This document shows positions 50,996 to 60,526 of a stretch of 64,000 nt of DNA, in pieces. The stretch is from Dactylosporangium fulvum. GTDB lineage: Bacteria; Actinomycetota; Actinomycetes; Mycobacteriales; Micromonosporaceae. The number at the start of each line of letters is the position of its first letter. Position 1 is the stretch's first letter. Under the pieces are notes generated by a model. It saw only the letters and a program-made list of their open reading frames with translations, had not been told where the DNA came from and did not search any database. The position numbers and the translations under genes were made by a program. The stretch spans positions 2,938,501-3,002,500 of the forward strand of contig NZ_CP073720.1 of NCBI RefSeq assembly GCF_025137375.1, in the 5' to 3' direction.

Positions 50996-51994
50996 TCAGC
51001 CGGAGGCCCGCAGCGTGTCCGAGGGGGATTCGCCGTAGCGGGCCCGGTAGTACTGGGCGAACCGGCCGAGGTGGGCGAAGCCCCAGCGGTGCGCGATGTC
51101 GGCGACGGTCGTGGTCGCCGGCGTGGTGGCGAGCAGGTCGGCCCGCACCCGGTTGAGGCGGGCGCCGCGCAGGAACTGCATCGGTGAGGCGTGGACGTAC
51201 TGCCGGAAGCCGTCCTGGAGGGCGCGTGCGCCGACCCCGACGTCGCGGGCGAGGGAGACGGCGGTGTAGCTGTGCTCCGGCCGGTCCTCCAGCAGCCGTA
51301 CGGCGGCGCGGACGTGCCAGGGCGTGGACTCCGGCAGTTCGTCCCGCAGCAGCGCCGAGTAGCTGTGCGGCTGGGACAGTAGTAGCCCGCGCAGCAGGAG
51401 CCGCTCGGCGTGCGTCACCACCCGCGGGTGTTCCAGCAGCCCGCTGCCGGCGTTGAGCTCCTCGGTGAACGACGTGGCGATCGCGAACCAGGACCGCACG
51501 CGCTCGCTGGCGAGGTCCATCACCGGCTCGAACCGCAGCGGCTGCTCGACCGGACCGTCGATGAGCGACTCCAGCTCGTCCTCCAGTGCCCGCCGCTCGA
51601 TGCGGAAGGCCAGCGTCGCGCAGTCGTGGCTCCACGTCATCGCCACCCGCCCGGACGCGGAGGTGACCGACGCCTGGCCGGTGGTGCAGACGAACTCGGT
51701 GTCGCTGACCTGCATCCGCAGGCTGCCGGAGACCGGCATCTGGATCCACACCGACGTCGCGGTGTGGTCGTACGAGGAGCGGACCTCGCAGCCGTACGCC
51801 AGATACAGCGCGACGATGTGCGGCAGCCGCACGGCGTGCAGGCGCGCGTTGAGCCGCAGGTCTTCGGTGTTGCCTTCGAGCCGGTGCGCCGGCAGCTCGC
51901 GGGCGAATTGGCCGCTCACGTCGTCGCTGTCGGTGGAGCAGACGACGACGTGCCGGTCCAGTGGCAATTCGGGCATCGGGTTCGAGGCTGCCAC
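50996..51994 (-). CDS. AraC-family transcriptional regulator
   Basis: The product is 332 residues. The N-terminal cupin-like AraC_binding domain (about 40-190) is followed by two HTH units (about 235-330): YTAVSLARDVGVGARALQDGFRQYVHASPMQFL and TVADIAHRWGFAHLGRFAQYYRARYGESP. The GTG start is 18 bp after the stop of the CocE gene, so the two are probably co-transcribed. It is a likely regulator of the esterase/transporter locus. GGTTAC direct repeats overlap its upstream junction. Confidence 0.88.
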   Translation of the reverse strand: MAASNPMPELPLDRHVVVCSTDSDDVSGQFARELPAHRLEGNTEDLRLNARLHAVRLPHIVALYLAYGCEVRSSYDHTATSVWIQMPVSGSLRMQVSDTEFVCTTGQASVTSASGRVAMTWSHDCATLAFRIERRALEDELESLIDGPVEQPLRFEPVMDLASERVRSWFAIATSFTEELNAGSGLLEHPRVVTHAERLLLRGLLLSQPHSYSALLRDELPESTPWHVRAAVRLLEDRPEHSYTAVSLARDVGVGARALQDGFRQYVHASPMQFLRGARLNRVRADLLATTPATTTVADIAHRWGFAHLGRFAQYYRARYGESPSDTLRASG

Positions 51995-52010
51995 GACGGC
52001 CGATACTCAT

Positions 52011-52027
52011 GGTTACCTAGCGGTTAC
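52011..52027. promoter_or_regulatory. GGTTAC direct repeat upstream of the AraC gene
   Basis: GGTTAC-CTAGC-GGTTAC, 11 bp start to start, lies at the CocE stop codon. GTTACCT recurs as an inverted repeat at 54104-54130. AraC proteins commonly bind such helical-turn-spaced repeats. Confidence 0.45.
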
Positions 52028-54025
52028 GGCTGACGAACATACCCGGCTCTCCTCGCGGGTGAGCTCGGCCGTCCACGTCTCCTCGAAGACGGTGAACGCA
52101 CCGATCCGCACGACGCCGTGTGCGTGCAGCGTGTCCTGCGTGCACCGCACGGAGGCGCTCGCCCAGACCCGCTCGTCGGTCGTCAGCCACACCTCCGCCG
52201 TGTGGGTGCCGCTGGTCACCACGGCCTGCGGGGAACCGCCCGGCAGGTGCGCCCGCACCAGGCTGGTGAGGCGGTAGACGTGCCCGTCCGCGCTGACCGT
52301 GTGCGGCACCTCGCCGGCGACGGTCACCGTTGTGGTCCCGCCGGTGTGGTCCCGCTCGACCCGCCAGCCGGGCGGCGCGGCGGCACCGGGGCGGGCCGGT
52401 GCGTCCGCCGCCCGGGCCGGCAGGTCCACCGCCGTGCCGGCCTGCTCGTCGGCGACCGGGAGGACCAGCCGCAGCCCGGCGACCCGGATGACGCCGCCGC
52501 CGGACAGCGGCGTGAGCCGCGGGAAGTCGGCGTCGCCGAGCGCGATCCGCAGCCGGGTGCCGGCCGGCACCCGGTGGTGGACCGGCCGCAACAGGATCCG
52601 GTGCTCCTCGGCGGCGGAGTCCGGCCGCAGGGTGCCGGTGCTGATCAGCGTCGAACGGCCGCTCGGCTCCACGCCGCACAGGCGTACGACGAGGCGGGCC
52701 GGTGGCACGACACGGCCGTCCTCGTCCGGTGCGAGCCGGACGAAGATCTCCGGCCGCCCGGCGAGCAGCAGGTCGGCGTCGGTCGGCTCGCCGGTGGCGC
52801 ACAGCGAACGCAGGTCGTCGTCGTGCTGGTCCTGCGGCGGGCAGGACTCGCCCAGGCCCAGCCCGGGAAGGCCCCGCAGCGTGCCGACGCTGGGGTCCGG
52901 CACATGCGTCCCGGGCGGCCGGCAGTGGACGTCCGGCACCGCCTGCGTCAGCGTGCCGCCGTCGGCGGCGAGCACGACACGGCGGCCGGGCGGGGGCCAC
53001 TCGGCATACCCGCGCCACTGCGGCACCGGGCCGTCGAGGTGCAGGACGACCGGTGGCGGCACCGTGGCGTCGTTCGGCACGCCGCGCAGCCAGTGATCCC
53101 ACCACTGCGCCATGAGCGCGAGGAAGTCGACGGGGTGGTGCGCCGAGTCCTGCGGCATGACGTGCCCCCACGGGCCCATCACCAGCCGCTTCGGCCCGCG
53201 GATGCGCTCGTAGGCGTCGATGACCGCGTGGGTGAAGCCGTCGCGCCACCCGCCGGCGCAGAGCACGGGAACCACGATGCGGCTGCCGTCGATCGCCCGC
53301 TCGGCCCAGACGGGGTCGTCGGCGGGGGACCGGGCGTAGTCCAGGGCCATCGGCCGCTGGGTGCGCAGCCGCGCCCGCCAGCGGCGCTGCGCGCCGGGAT
53401 CCGCGTAGCCGGCCAGCGGCGGCAGGAGCTGCTGCAGCAGCATCGCGCTGCCGCGGTTGGCCAGGGCGTGCAGGTCGCCGCGGGAGCCGTCGGGGTGGAT
53501 GCTGTCGCGGCCCGCGTCGAGGCCGTGCGCGACGGCGACGGCTGCCCGCAGGTGCGGCGGACGCCGGCTGGCCACGCGCAGTGTCGTGTTCGCCGCGTAC
53601 GACATCCCCCAGGCGCCGACCGCGCCCGTGCACCAGGGCTGGGCCGCGATCCAGTCGATGGCCGCGATGGCGTCGTCGCCCTCGTCGCGGTCGAACTCGG
53701 GGCGCCGCTGCCCGTCGGAGGCGCCGATCCCGCGGTGGTCGACGACGAGGCTCGCATACCCGTGCTCGGCGAACCACCGCGCCGGGCCGGCGTAGATGCC
53801 GCCGGCGAGGAAGTCCTTGCGGTACGGCTGCACGGTGACCAGGCCGGGCACCGGCCGTCCGGTCACCGGGCGATAGAGATCCGCCGAGAGCGTCACGGCG
53901 GGATCGGCGGTGGGGAGCCGGACGTCGCGGTAGACCCGCGTGCGGAAGCCGGCGCCGGCGCCGGCCGGCTCGTCCGGCGCGCCGTCCTGATCCGGGAACA
54001 CGTCCAGGGACACATCGACCTCCAT
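52013..54025 (-). CDS. CocE/NonD-family serine hydrolase (esterase/acyl-peptidase)
   Basis: The product is about 670 residues from ATG 54025. The N-terminal ~26 residues are acidic/proline-rich without signal. The alpha/beta-hydrolase fold contains PYRKDF (oxyanion Tyr) and the nucleophile Ser about 142 in WGMSYA, where the usual final Gly is Ala. Asp follows in GGWRDGF and His in GPWGHVMP. The C-terminal half is the PepX_C-type jelly roll. The family includes cocaine esterase, glutaryl-acylases and Xaa-Pro dipeptidyl peptidases. It is divergent from the ABC transporter operon and paralogous to the enzyme at 60527-62368. Confidence 0.9.
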   Translation of the reverse strand: MEVDVSLDVFPDQDGAPDEPAGAGAGFRTRVYRDVRLPTADPAVTLSADLYRPVTGRPVPGLVTVQPYRKDFLAGGIYAGPARWFAEHGYASLVVDHRGIGASDGQRRPEFDRDEGDDAIAAIDWIAAQPWCTGAVGAWGMSYAANTTLRVASRRPPHLRAAVAVAHGLDAGRDSIHPDGSRGDLHALANRGSAMLLQQLLPPLAGYADPGAQRRWRARLRTQRPMALDYARSPADDPVWAERAIDGSRIVVPVLCAGGWRDGFTHAVIDAYERIRGPKRLVMGPWGHVMPQDSAHHPVDFLALMAQWWDHWLRGVPNDATVPPPVVLHLDGPVPQWRGYAEWPPPGRRVVLAADGGTLTQAVPDVHCRPPGTHVPDPSVGTLRGLPGLGLGESCPPQDQHDDDLRSLCATGEPTDADLLLAGRPEIFVRLAPDEDGRVVPPARLVVRLCGVEPSGRSTLISTGTLRPDSAAEEHRILLRPVHHRVPAGTRLRIALGDADFPRLTPLSGGGVIRVAGLRLVLPVADEQAGTAVDLPARAADAPARPGAAAPPGWRVERDHTGGTTTVTVAGEVPHTVSADGHVYRLTSLVRAHLPGGSPQAVVTSGTHTAEVWLTTDERVWASASVRCTQDTLHAHGVVRIGAFTVFEETWTAELTREESRVCSSAVTAR

Positions 54026-54056
54026 GACCTCGTGGCCGGGGACCTCACAATAGCGC

Positions 54057-54130
54057 TGCGAAGTGCTTCGCATGAAGGGCTTGACATCTCTTTGGTGGTC
54101 GTTGTTACCTGAGCATTGCGCCGAGGTAAC
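54057..54130. promoter_or_regulatory. Divergent promoter region with two inverted repeats
   Basis: TGCGAAG-TG-CTTCGCA (54057-54072) is a perfect palindrome of LacI-like size. TTGACA (54081-54086) could be a -35 for the rightward operon. GTTACCT (54104-54110) and AGGTAAC (54124-54130) form an inverted repeat two turns apart. One or both may bind the AraC and LacI regulators of the locus. Confidence 0.55.
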
Positions 54131-54191
54131 ACACCCCACTCACACCCCCACTCACAGGCTTGCGAAACGGCAGCTGCCTGAAGGAGGAGCC

Positions 54192-55739
54192 GTGCGCACG
54201 TGCCGCAGGACCATCGGCAGGGGACTGCTCACCCTGTCGCTCATCGCCGCGTTATCGGCCACCGGCTGCGGGTCGGCACCGGAGACGAAATCCGCCGTCG
54301 GCGACACGCTGACCGTCGTCACCGCCTCGCCGCCGCAGACCCTCGATCCCGCGAAGACCCCCCAGAACAACAGCTGGCTGGAGAACCTCGCCTACGAGCC
54401 GCTGATCGTGCGCAAGTCCGACGGCACGCTCACGCCGGGACTCGCCGAGTCGTGGTCGTACCAGGGCGCGGACAACACGACGTTTGTGCTCAAGCTCCGC
54501 GACGGCGTGACGTTCTCCGACGGCTCGAAGCTCACCGCCCAGAACGTCGTCGACCATCTCAAGTACGTCGTCAGCTCGGCCGGTCAGATGGCACCGCTGC
54601 TCGCCGGCTGCACCTTCACCGCGACCGACCCCCGCACGGTCACCGTCGTGGCGCCGGCGCCGAACCCCGACTTCCCCGTCATGCTGACCCAGGACTACAT
54701 CATCGGCGGCGTCATCGGCGGCGGCGGGCTGGCGAACCCGGCCGCGCTCGGCACCACGACCGTCGGCGCGGGGCCGTACATGCTGGACACGCAGCAGACC
54801 GTCGCCGGGGACCACTACACGTACGTACCGAACCCGCACTACTACAACGCCCCGGCGGTGCGCTGGCGCAAGGTGGTGATCCGGGTCATCACCACACCGC
54901 AGGCCGTGCTCAACGCGCTCAAGACCGGCCAGGCCGACGTCGCGGTCGGCGACCCGTCCACCGTCGCGGCCGCGAAACAGGCGGGACTCACCGTCACCTC
55001 CTCGATGTTCCTGTGGACCGGCGTGGTGCTCGCCGACCGGGCCGGCACGCTCGCCAAGCCGCTCGCCGACGTGCGTGTGCGGCAGGCACTGAACTACGCC
55101 ACCGACCGTGCCGCGATCGCGAAGGCGCTCTTCCCCGGCGCCGGCGAACCCGCGCACCAGATCACCGTCCCCGGCGGTCACGGCTACGACGAGAGCCTCG
55201 CCGGCGCCTACCCGTACCAGATCGACAAGGCCAAGAGCCTGCTCGCCGAGGCGGGCTACGCCGGCGGCTTCACGCTGACCCTCGTCACGCCCGAGTACCA
55301 GCAGCTGCACCTCATGGCCCAGGCGCTGGCGCAGCAGTGGAAGCAGATCGGGGTGGACCTGCGGGTCACCGACCACGCCAACGCCAACCAGTACGCCGCC
55401 GACGCGTTCGGCGGGAAGTTCCCCGCGTTCATGACGGCCTTCGGCCAGATCCCGATCTGGATGGAAGGGCCGTCGCTGTTCCTGCCGTCGGCGGCGTTCA
55501 ACCCGCTCAAGTACACCGATCCGGCCCTCCAGTCGCTCTACGACGGGGCGGCCCGGGCCACGGGGGCGGAGAAGACCGCGGCGGACAAGAAGGTCGTGGC
55601 GTACCTGACCAACGAGGCCTGGTTCGTGCCGGTGGTGATGACCGGGCTGCCGTACTACGCCCGCAACACGGTCGGCGGCATCACGACCTCCCCGAAGCAG
55701 CCGCTGCTGTCCCTGTACGAGATCGTGCCGGCCGCCTAG
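54192..55739 (+). CDS. ABC substrate-binding lipoprotein (family 5, Dpp/Opp type)
   Basis: The product is 515 residues from a GTG with AAGGAGG upstream. The lipoprotein signal ends LSATGC (Cys about residue 25). The family 5 domain starts DTLTVVTASPPQTLDPAKTPQNNSW and has LAESWSYQGADNTTFVLKLRDGVTFSDGSKLTA (residues about 85-117). It heads an operon of permease, permease-ATPase fusion, ATPase, LacI regulator and CocE esterase. The ligand is unknown; the paired CocE enzymes suggest an ester- or acyl-peptide-like compound. Confidence 0.92.
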   Translation: MRTCRRTIGRGLLTLSLIAALSATGCGSAPETKSAVGDTLTVVTASPPQTLDPAKTPQNNSWLENLAYEPLIVRKSDGTLTPGLAESWSYQGADNTTFVLKLRDGVTFSDGSKLTAQNVVDHLKYVVSSAGQMAPLLAGCTFTATDPRTVTVVAPAPNPDFPVMLTQDYIIGGVIGGGGLANPAALGTTTVGAGPYMLDTQQTVAGDHYTYVPNPHYYNAPAVRWRKVVIRVITTPQAVLNALKTGQADVAVGDPSTVAAAKQAGLTVTSSMFLWTGVVLADRAGTLAKPLADVRVRQALNYATDRAAIAKALFPGAGEPAHQITVPGGHGYDESLAGAYPYQIDKAKSLLAEAGYAGGFTLTLVTPEYQQLHLMAQALAQQWKQIGVDLRVTDHANANQYAADAFGGKFPAFMTAFGQIPIWMEGPSLFLPSAAFNPLKYTDPALQSLYDGAARATGAEKTAADKKVVAYLTNEAWFVPVVMTGLPYYARNTVGGITTSPKQPLLSLYEIVPAA

Positions 55740-55762
55740 CCGCGGCAGAAAGGTCGTCCGCC

Positions 55763-56713
55763 ATGCTCCGCGCCGCGGTCCGCTGGCTCGTCTCGTCGGT
55801 GACCCTGCTCTTCGTGGTCACCGGGCTGTCCTTCGTCCTCGTCTCCCTCGCGCCCGGTGACGCCGCGACGTCCATCCTCAGCAGCCAGTCGGGCACCTAC
55901 ACCCCCGAGCAGTACGCCCGGACCCGCGAACTGCTCGGCATCGACGAGCCGCTGCACGTGCGGTACTGGCACTGGCTGCGCGACCTGTTCCACGGCAGCC
56001 TGGGGCAGGACCTGTTCAGCGGCCAGCCGGTCGCCGAGATCGTCGGCAGCCGGCTGCTGCCCAGCCTCGCCGTCATCGCCGGCACGGTCGTCGTCTCCGC
56101 CGTCGTCGGCACCTGGCTCGGTGTCGCCGGCGCGCGACGCAGCGGCCCCCTGGGCAAGCTGGTGGACGCGGCGTCGCTGGTCGGTCTCGCGGTGCCGAGC
56201 TTCTGGCTGGCGCTGCTCATGGTGGAGCTGTTCGCGGTACGCCTGGCCTGGCTGCCCTCCGGCGGCTACGTCGATCCCGGCCGCGACCCGGCCGGCTGGC
56301 TGCGCAGCATCATCCTGCCGGTGCTGACGCTGTCCGCCGGTGCGATCGCCTTCGTCGCCAAGCAGACCCGCGACTCGATGGCCACGGTGCTGGACAAGGA
56401 GTTCGTCACGATGCTGCGGGCACGGGGCCTGCCGATCCGCTCGATCCTCTACAAGCACGCGCTGCGCAACGCCGCGATCCCGGTGGTCACGATGCTGGGC
56501 CTGCTGTTCGTCAACCTCCTCAGCGGCGCGGTCCTGATCGAGGGCATCTTCGCCGTGCCGGGCCTCGGCCAGCAGGCGGTGACCGCGAGCGGCAGCCACA
56601 ACCTTCCGGTGATCACCGGGGTGGCCTTCTGCTTCACCGTTGTCGTCGTCACCGTCAACCTGCTGGTGGACCTGGCGTACCGCTGGCTCGACCCGAAGGT
56701 GCGTGCCGTATGA
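55763..56713 (+). CDS. ABC transporter permease (DppB-like)
   Basis: The product is 316 residues. It shows FVLVSLAPGDAATSILSSQSG, LFHGSLGQDLFSGQPV, the EAA loop FVTMLRARGLPIRSILYKHALRNAAIPV and GAVLIEGIFAVPGLGQQAV, all landmarks of DppB-type permeases with six TM helices. It overlaps the next gene by ATGA. Confidence 0.92.
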   Translation: MLRAAVRWLVSSVTLLFVVTGLSFVLVSLAPGDAATSILSSQSGTYTPEQYARTRELLGIDEPLHVRYWHWLRDLFHGSLGQDLFSGQPVAEIVGSRLLPSLAVIAGTVVVSAVVGTWLGVAGARRSGPLGKLVDAASLVGLAVPSFWLALLMVELFAVRLAWLPSGGYVDPGRDPAGWLRSIILPVLTLSAGAIAFVAKQTRDSMATVLDKEFVTMLRARGLPIRSILYKHALRNAAIPVVTMLGLLFVNLLSGAVLIEGIFAVPGLGQQAVTASGSHNLPVITGVAFCFTVVVVTVNLLVDLAYRWLDPKVRAV

Positions 56714-58647
56714 CCATGTCCCTGGCCGTCACCGACACACAGCCGGTCGACCGGCTGCCCCGGCGGCCGCGCTGGCGGCGGCTGCTGCGCCCCGGTCCGG
56801 GGCTCGTCGCGGGAGTCTTCCTGCTCTGCCTGGCCGTCGCCACGACGGGCGCCCGATGGCTGGCCCCGGCCGACCCGGAGGAGCAGGACCTGGGCGCGGC
56901 ACTGGCCGGGCCGAGCGGCGCGCACTGGCTCGGCACCGACCGGCTGGGCCGTGACGTGCTGAGCCGGCTGCTGCACGGCGGTCAGGTCACGCTCGTCAGC
57001 GTGGTCGAGGCGGTCGCGGTGTTCGTCGTGCTCGGCGTGACGCTCGGCGTGACGGCCGGATACCTGGGCGGCTGGGCCGACCGCGCGATCTCGTGGCTGG
57101 CCGACCTGCTGCTCGCCCTGCCGGGCATCATCATGCTGCTGATGGTGCTCGCGGTCTTCCCGGGCAACACGGCCGCCACCATGGTCGTCCTGGGTGTCAT
57201 CTCCGCCCCGATGCTGCTGCGGGTCACGCGCGGGGTCACCATGAGCGTGAAACAGGAGTTGTACGTGCGTGCCGCCCGCCTGTCCGGCCTGGGTGAGGTA
57301 CGCATCATGACCCGGCACGTCCTGCCCCGGCTCACCGGCCCGATCCTCGTGCAGGTCTCGCTGTTCGCCGCCACGGCGGTGCTGGTGCAGGGAGCGCTGT
57401 CGTTCCTCGGGCTCAGCGCCCCCGAGACCGAGGGCCCGAGCTGGGGCAACATGATCGCGCAGGCGGCCCAGGTCACCAGCCAGGACCTGTGGCTCGCGAT
57501 CCCCACCGGGGCGCTGCTCACGCTGACGGTCCTGGCGCTCGGCCTGTTCGGCGACGCGATCCGGGACGCCACCGCCGGCCACCGCGCGCCGGCGGCTCCG
57601 TTGCGCCCGGTGCGGTCCACCGCGCCGGCCGTCCCGCCGCGGCCGGCGGAGGGGCCCGCGCCGCTGCTGTCGGTGGACGGCCTCACCATCGGGTTCCCCG
57701 GACCGGACGGCCCGGTCACCGTCGTGCGCGACGTCAGCTTCACGGTCGCGCCGGGCGAGTGCGTCGGGGTGATCGGCGAGTCCGGTTCCGGCAAGACGAT
57801 GATCGCCCGCAGCCTGCTCGGCCTGCTCCCGGCCGGCGGCGCGGTGACCGCGGGCGCCGCCACCCTCCACGCCGATTCCGGGCCGGCCGTGGAGCTGACC
57901 CGGCTCGACGAACGCGGGTTCGGCCGCGTCCGGGGCTGCCGGATCGCGCTGGTGTCGCAGGAGCCGTCGAGCAGCCTGGATCCCGCGTTCCGGGTCGGCA
58001 GCCAGGTCGCCGAGGTGATCCGCCGGCACACCCCGATGAGCCGGCGGCAGGCCGCCCGGGAGGCGATCGAGCTGCTGCGCACCGTACGGCTGCCCGAACC
58101 CGAGCGGGTCGCGCGGCGGTATCCGCACGAGCTGTCCGGCGGGATGGCCCAGCGGGTCGTCATCGCGCTCGCGCTGGCCGGCAAGCCGAGCCTGCTCGTC
58201 GCCGACGAGCCCACCACCGCGCTGGACGTCACCGTCCAGGCGGAGATCCTCGCCCTGCTGCGCGATCTGCAGCGGCGCCTCGGCATGGCGGTCATCCTGG
58301 TCACGCACGACTGGGGCGTGCTGGCCGACCTGTGTGACCGGGCGGTGGTCGTGTACGCGGGGGAGGTCGTCGAGCAGGCCGGGGTCGCGGACCTGTACAC
58401 CGGCGCGCGACACCCGTACACACGGAGCCTGCTCGCCGCCGATCCGCACCTCGCGGAGGCCGGGCAGGACCTGCCGACCATCGCCGGGACCGTCCCTTCG
58501 CCCCGGCAGTGGTCACCCGGCTGCCGGTTCCGCCCACGGTGCGGCGTCGCGGTGGACGACTGCGCCATCGGGCGCATCCCGCTGACGGTCATGTCCGATG
58601 GCCGGGTGGCCCGGTGCATCCGAGCGGACGAGGTGGTGAAGCGATGA
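56710..58647 (+). CDS. Permease-ATPase fusion (DppC + DppD in one chain)
   Basis: The product is 645 residues. The N-terminal ~290 residues are a DppC-like permease (HWLGTDRLGRDVLSRLLHGG; EAA loop YVRAARLSGLGEVRIMTRHVLPRL). An Ala/Pro/Arg linker then leads to a full ATPase domain (about 320-640) with Walker A GESGSGKTMIARS, signature LSGGMAQRVVIALA and Walker B LLVADEPTTALD. A C-terminal oligopeptide/dipeptide transporter extension with the CRFRPRC motif follows. DppC and DppD are normally separate; the fusion is found in some actinomycetes and would fix subunit stoichiometry. Confidence 0.9.
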   Translation: MTMSLAVTDTQPVDRLPRRPRWRRLLRPGPGLVAGVFLLCLAVATTGARWLAPADPEEQDLGAALAGPSGAHWLGTDRLGRDVLSRLLHGGQVTLVSVVEAVAVFVVLGVTLGVTAGYLGGWADRAISWLADLLLALPGIIMLLMVLAVFPGNTAATMVVLGVISAPMLLRVTRGVTMSVKQELYVRAARLSGLGEVRIMTRHVLPRLTGPILVQVSLFAATAVLVQGALSFLGLSAPETEGPSWGNMIAQAAQVTSQDLWLAIPTGALLTLTVLALGLFGDAIRDATAGHRAPAAPLRPVRSTAPAVPPRPAEGPAPLLSVDGLTIGFPGPDGPVTVVRDVSFTVAPGECVGVIGESGSGKTMIARSLLGLLPAGGAVTAGAATLHADSGPAVELTRLDERGFGRVRGCRIALVSQEPSSSLDPAFRVGSQVAEVIRRHTPMSRRQAAREAIELLRTVRLPEPERVARRYPHELSGGMAQRVVIALALAGKPSLLVADEPTTALDVTVQAEILALLRDLQRRLGMAVILVTHDWGVLADLCDRAVVVYAGEVVEQAGVADLYTGARHPYTRSLLAADPHLAEAGQDLPTIAGTVPSPRQWSPGCRFRPRCGVAVDDCAIGRIPLTVMSDGRVARCIRADEVVKR

Positions 58648-59528
58648 ACGACACACTGCTGGAACTGCGGGGCCTGACCGTGAACTACGGCCGCGGCCGG
58701 CGCCGGATCCCGGACGCGGTCAGCGACGTCAGCCTGGCGGTAGCGCCGGGCGAGACGGTCGCGCTGGTGGGGGAGAGCGGCTCGGGCAAGTCGACGATCG
58801 GCAACGTGGTGCTAGGCCTCGTCCCGGCGACGGCCGGCACGGTCCGCTTCGACGGCGAGGACATCACGGCGGCCGGGCGGCGCCGGCGGCGCATGCTGAC
58901 CCGGCACATCCAGCCGATCTTCCAGGATCCGTACGGGTCACTGAACCCGTCCCGGACCATCCGGCAGACACTGATCGAGCCGCTGCTGGCACACGGGCGT
59001 GCCGGCGCGGCGGCCGGCGAGCGGATCGCCGAGGTCCTGGACCGGGTCGGCCTGCCGGCGGACGCCACCGACCGGTACCCCGACGAGTTCTCCGGCGGCC
59101 AGCGCCAGCGCATCGCGATCGCCCGGGCCCTCGTCGCCGGGCCGCGCCTGATCGTGTGCGACGAGCCCACCAGCGCCCTGGACCTCTCGATCCAGGCGCA
59201 GGTGCTCAACCTGCTGCGGCGACTGCAGCGTGAGTCCGGCATCGGGTACCTCTTCATCACCCACGACCTGGCGCTCATCCGGCACGTCGCCGACCGGGTG
59301 GTCGTGCTCTACCGTGGCCGGGTGATGGAAACCGGCCCGGCGGCTCGCGTGACCGGAGAGCCGCAACACCCCTACACGCAGGCGCTGCTCGCCGCGGCGC
59401 CCGTGCCCGACCCGGTCGAGCAGCGCCGCCGCCGTGCGGCGGCACGGTCACTGCCGCCGGTCACGACAGCGGCCGCGCCGGACGGCAGCCCCGAGCGCTC
59501 CGGACAGGGGGAACACAGCCGTGTCTGA
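58644..59528 (+). CDS. ABC transporter ATPase (DppF-like)
   Basis: The product is 294 residues. Walker A is GESGSGKSTIGN, Q-loop IFQDPYGSLNPSRTI, signature FSGGQRQRIAIA and Walker B LIVCDEPTSALD. It pairs with the ATPase half of the upstream fusion. ATG overlaps that stop; the 3' end overlaps the LacI gene by 8 bp, so translation is coupled. Confidence 0.92.
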   Translation: MNDTLLELRGLTVNYGRGRRRIPDAVSDVSLAVAPGETVALVGESGSGKSTIGNVVLGLVPATAGTVRFDGEDITAAGRRRRRMLTRHIQPIFQDPYGSLNPSRTIRQTLIEPLLAHGRAGAAAGERIAEVLDRVGLPADATDRYPDEFSGGQRQRIAIARALVAGPRLIVCDEPTSALDLSIQAQVLNLLRRLQRESGIGYLFITHDLALIRHVADRVVVLYRGRVMETGPAARVTGEPQHPYTQALLAAAPVPDPVEQRRRRAAARSLPPVTTAAAPDGSPERSGQGEHSRV

Positions 59529-60522
59529 CGCCGTCACGATCTACGACGTGGCCGCCCACGCGAAGGTGAGCATCTCCACCGTCTCGCAGACGATCAACCG
59601 GCCCAACCGGGTGAACGCCAAGACGCGCGATCGGGTCCTACGCGCGATCGAGGAGTTGCAGTACGTCCCCAAGGGTGTCGCGGTGAGCCAGGCCCGGCGC
59701 GGTGTCGGCCGCATCGGCGTGCTCGCCCCGTTCACCTCCTACGACTCGTTCCGCCGCCGGCTCATGGGCGTGCTGGCCGAGTCGGACGGCACGAACCGCG
59801 ACGTGGTGGTCTACGACCACGAGTCGGCCGCGGCCAGCGTGTCGCCGCTGCTGCGCACGCTGCCGGTCACGGGGCGGCTCGACGGCCTGCTCATCATGGG
59901 CCTGCCGCTCGACGACGCGCTCGCCGAGCATTTGACCGGACGGGGGCTGCCGACGGTGCTCGTGGACAGCTCCCGGCCGGAGCTGTCCACCGTCACCATC
60001 GACGACGAGGAGGGCGGCGCGATGCTGGCCCGGCACCTGCTGCAACGCGGCCACACGTCGTTCGCGTTCCTCCAGGAGCCGCAGGAGTCCCACGCGTTCC
60101 TCTCCCAGGGCCAGCGGCGCAACCGCGGCTTCCTGCGGGTCCTCGCCGACGCCGGCATCAACGCCGCCGAGGTGCCGACGGTTCTCACCGGCAACGACAT
60201 CGTGAGCAGCCGCAAGGCACTCCGCGACGTGCTCGCGCTCCGGCCGGCGCCGACCGCCGTCTTCGCCCATCACGACCTGCTCGCCGCCGGCCTGGTGCTG
60301 GAGGCCCGCAGGCAGGGCCTGCGCGTGCCCGACGACCTCGCCGTCGCGGGCTTCGACGACGGCAGCGTCGCCGAGGCGGCCGGCCTGACGACGGTGAGCC
60401 AGCCGTTCGAGGAGTCCGGCCGGATCGGCACCCGGCTGCTGGCGGAGCGCATCGCGGACCCGTCGGCACCGGTGCAGCACGTCATGCTGGGCCTGCGCCT
60501 GATCGTTCGCGACTCGAGCTGA
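59521..60522 (+). CDS. LacI-family transcriptional regulator
   Basis: The product is 333 residues. The N-terminal HTH and hinge (VTIYDVAAHAKVSISTVSQTINRPNRVNAKTRDRVLRAI) are classic LacI, followed by the periplasmic-binding-protein-like effector domain (VGRIGVLAPFTSYDSFRRRL; AVFAHHDLLAAGLVLEARRQGLRVPDDLAVAGFDDG). GTG at 59521 is preceded by ACAGGGGG. It is encoded within the transporter operon and probably regulates it in response to the imported ligand or a product. Confidence 0.92.
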   Translation: MSDAVTIYDVAAHAKVSISTVSQTINRPNRVNAKTRDRVLRAIEELQYVPKGVAVSQARRGVGRIGVLAPFTSYDSFRRRLMGVLAESDGTNRDVVVYDHESAAASVSPLLRTLPVTGRLDGLLIMGLPLDDALAEHLTGRGLPTVLVDSSRPELSTVTIDDEEGGAMLARHLLQRGHTSFAFLQEPQESHAFLSQGQRRNRGFLRVLADAGINAAEVPTVLTGNDIVSSRKALRDVLALRPAPTAVFAHHDLLAAGLVLEARRQGLRVPDDLAVAGFDDGSVAEAAGLTTVSQPFEESGRIGTRLLAERIADPSAPVQHVMLGLRLIVRDSS

Positions 60523-60526
60523 CACG

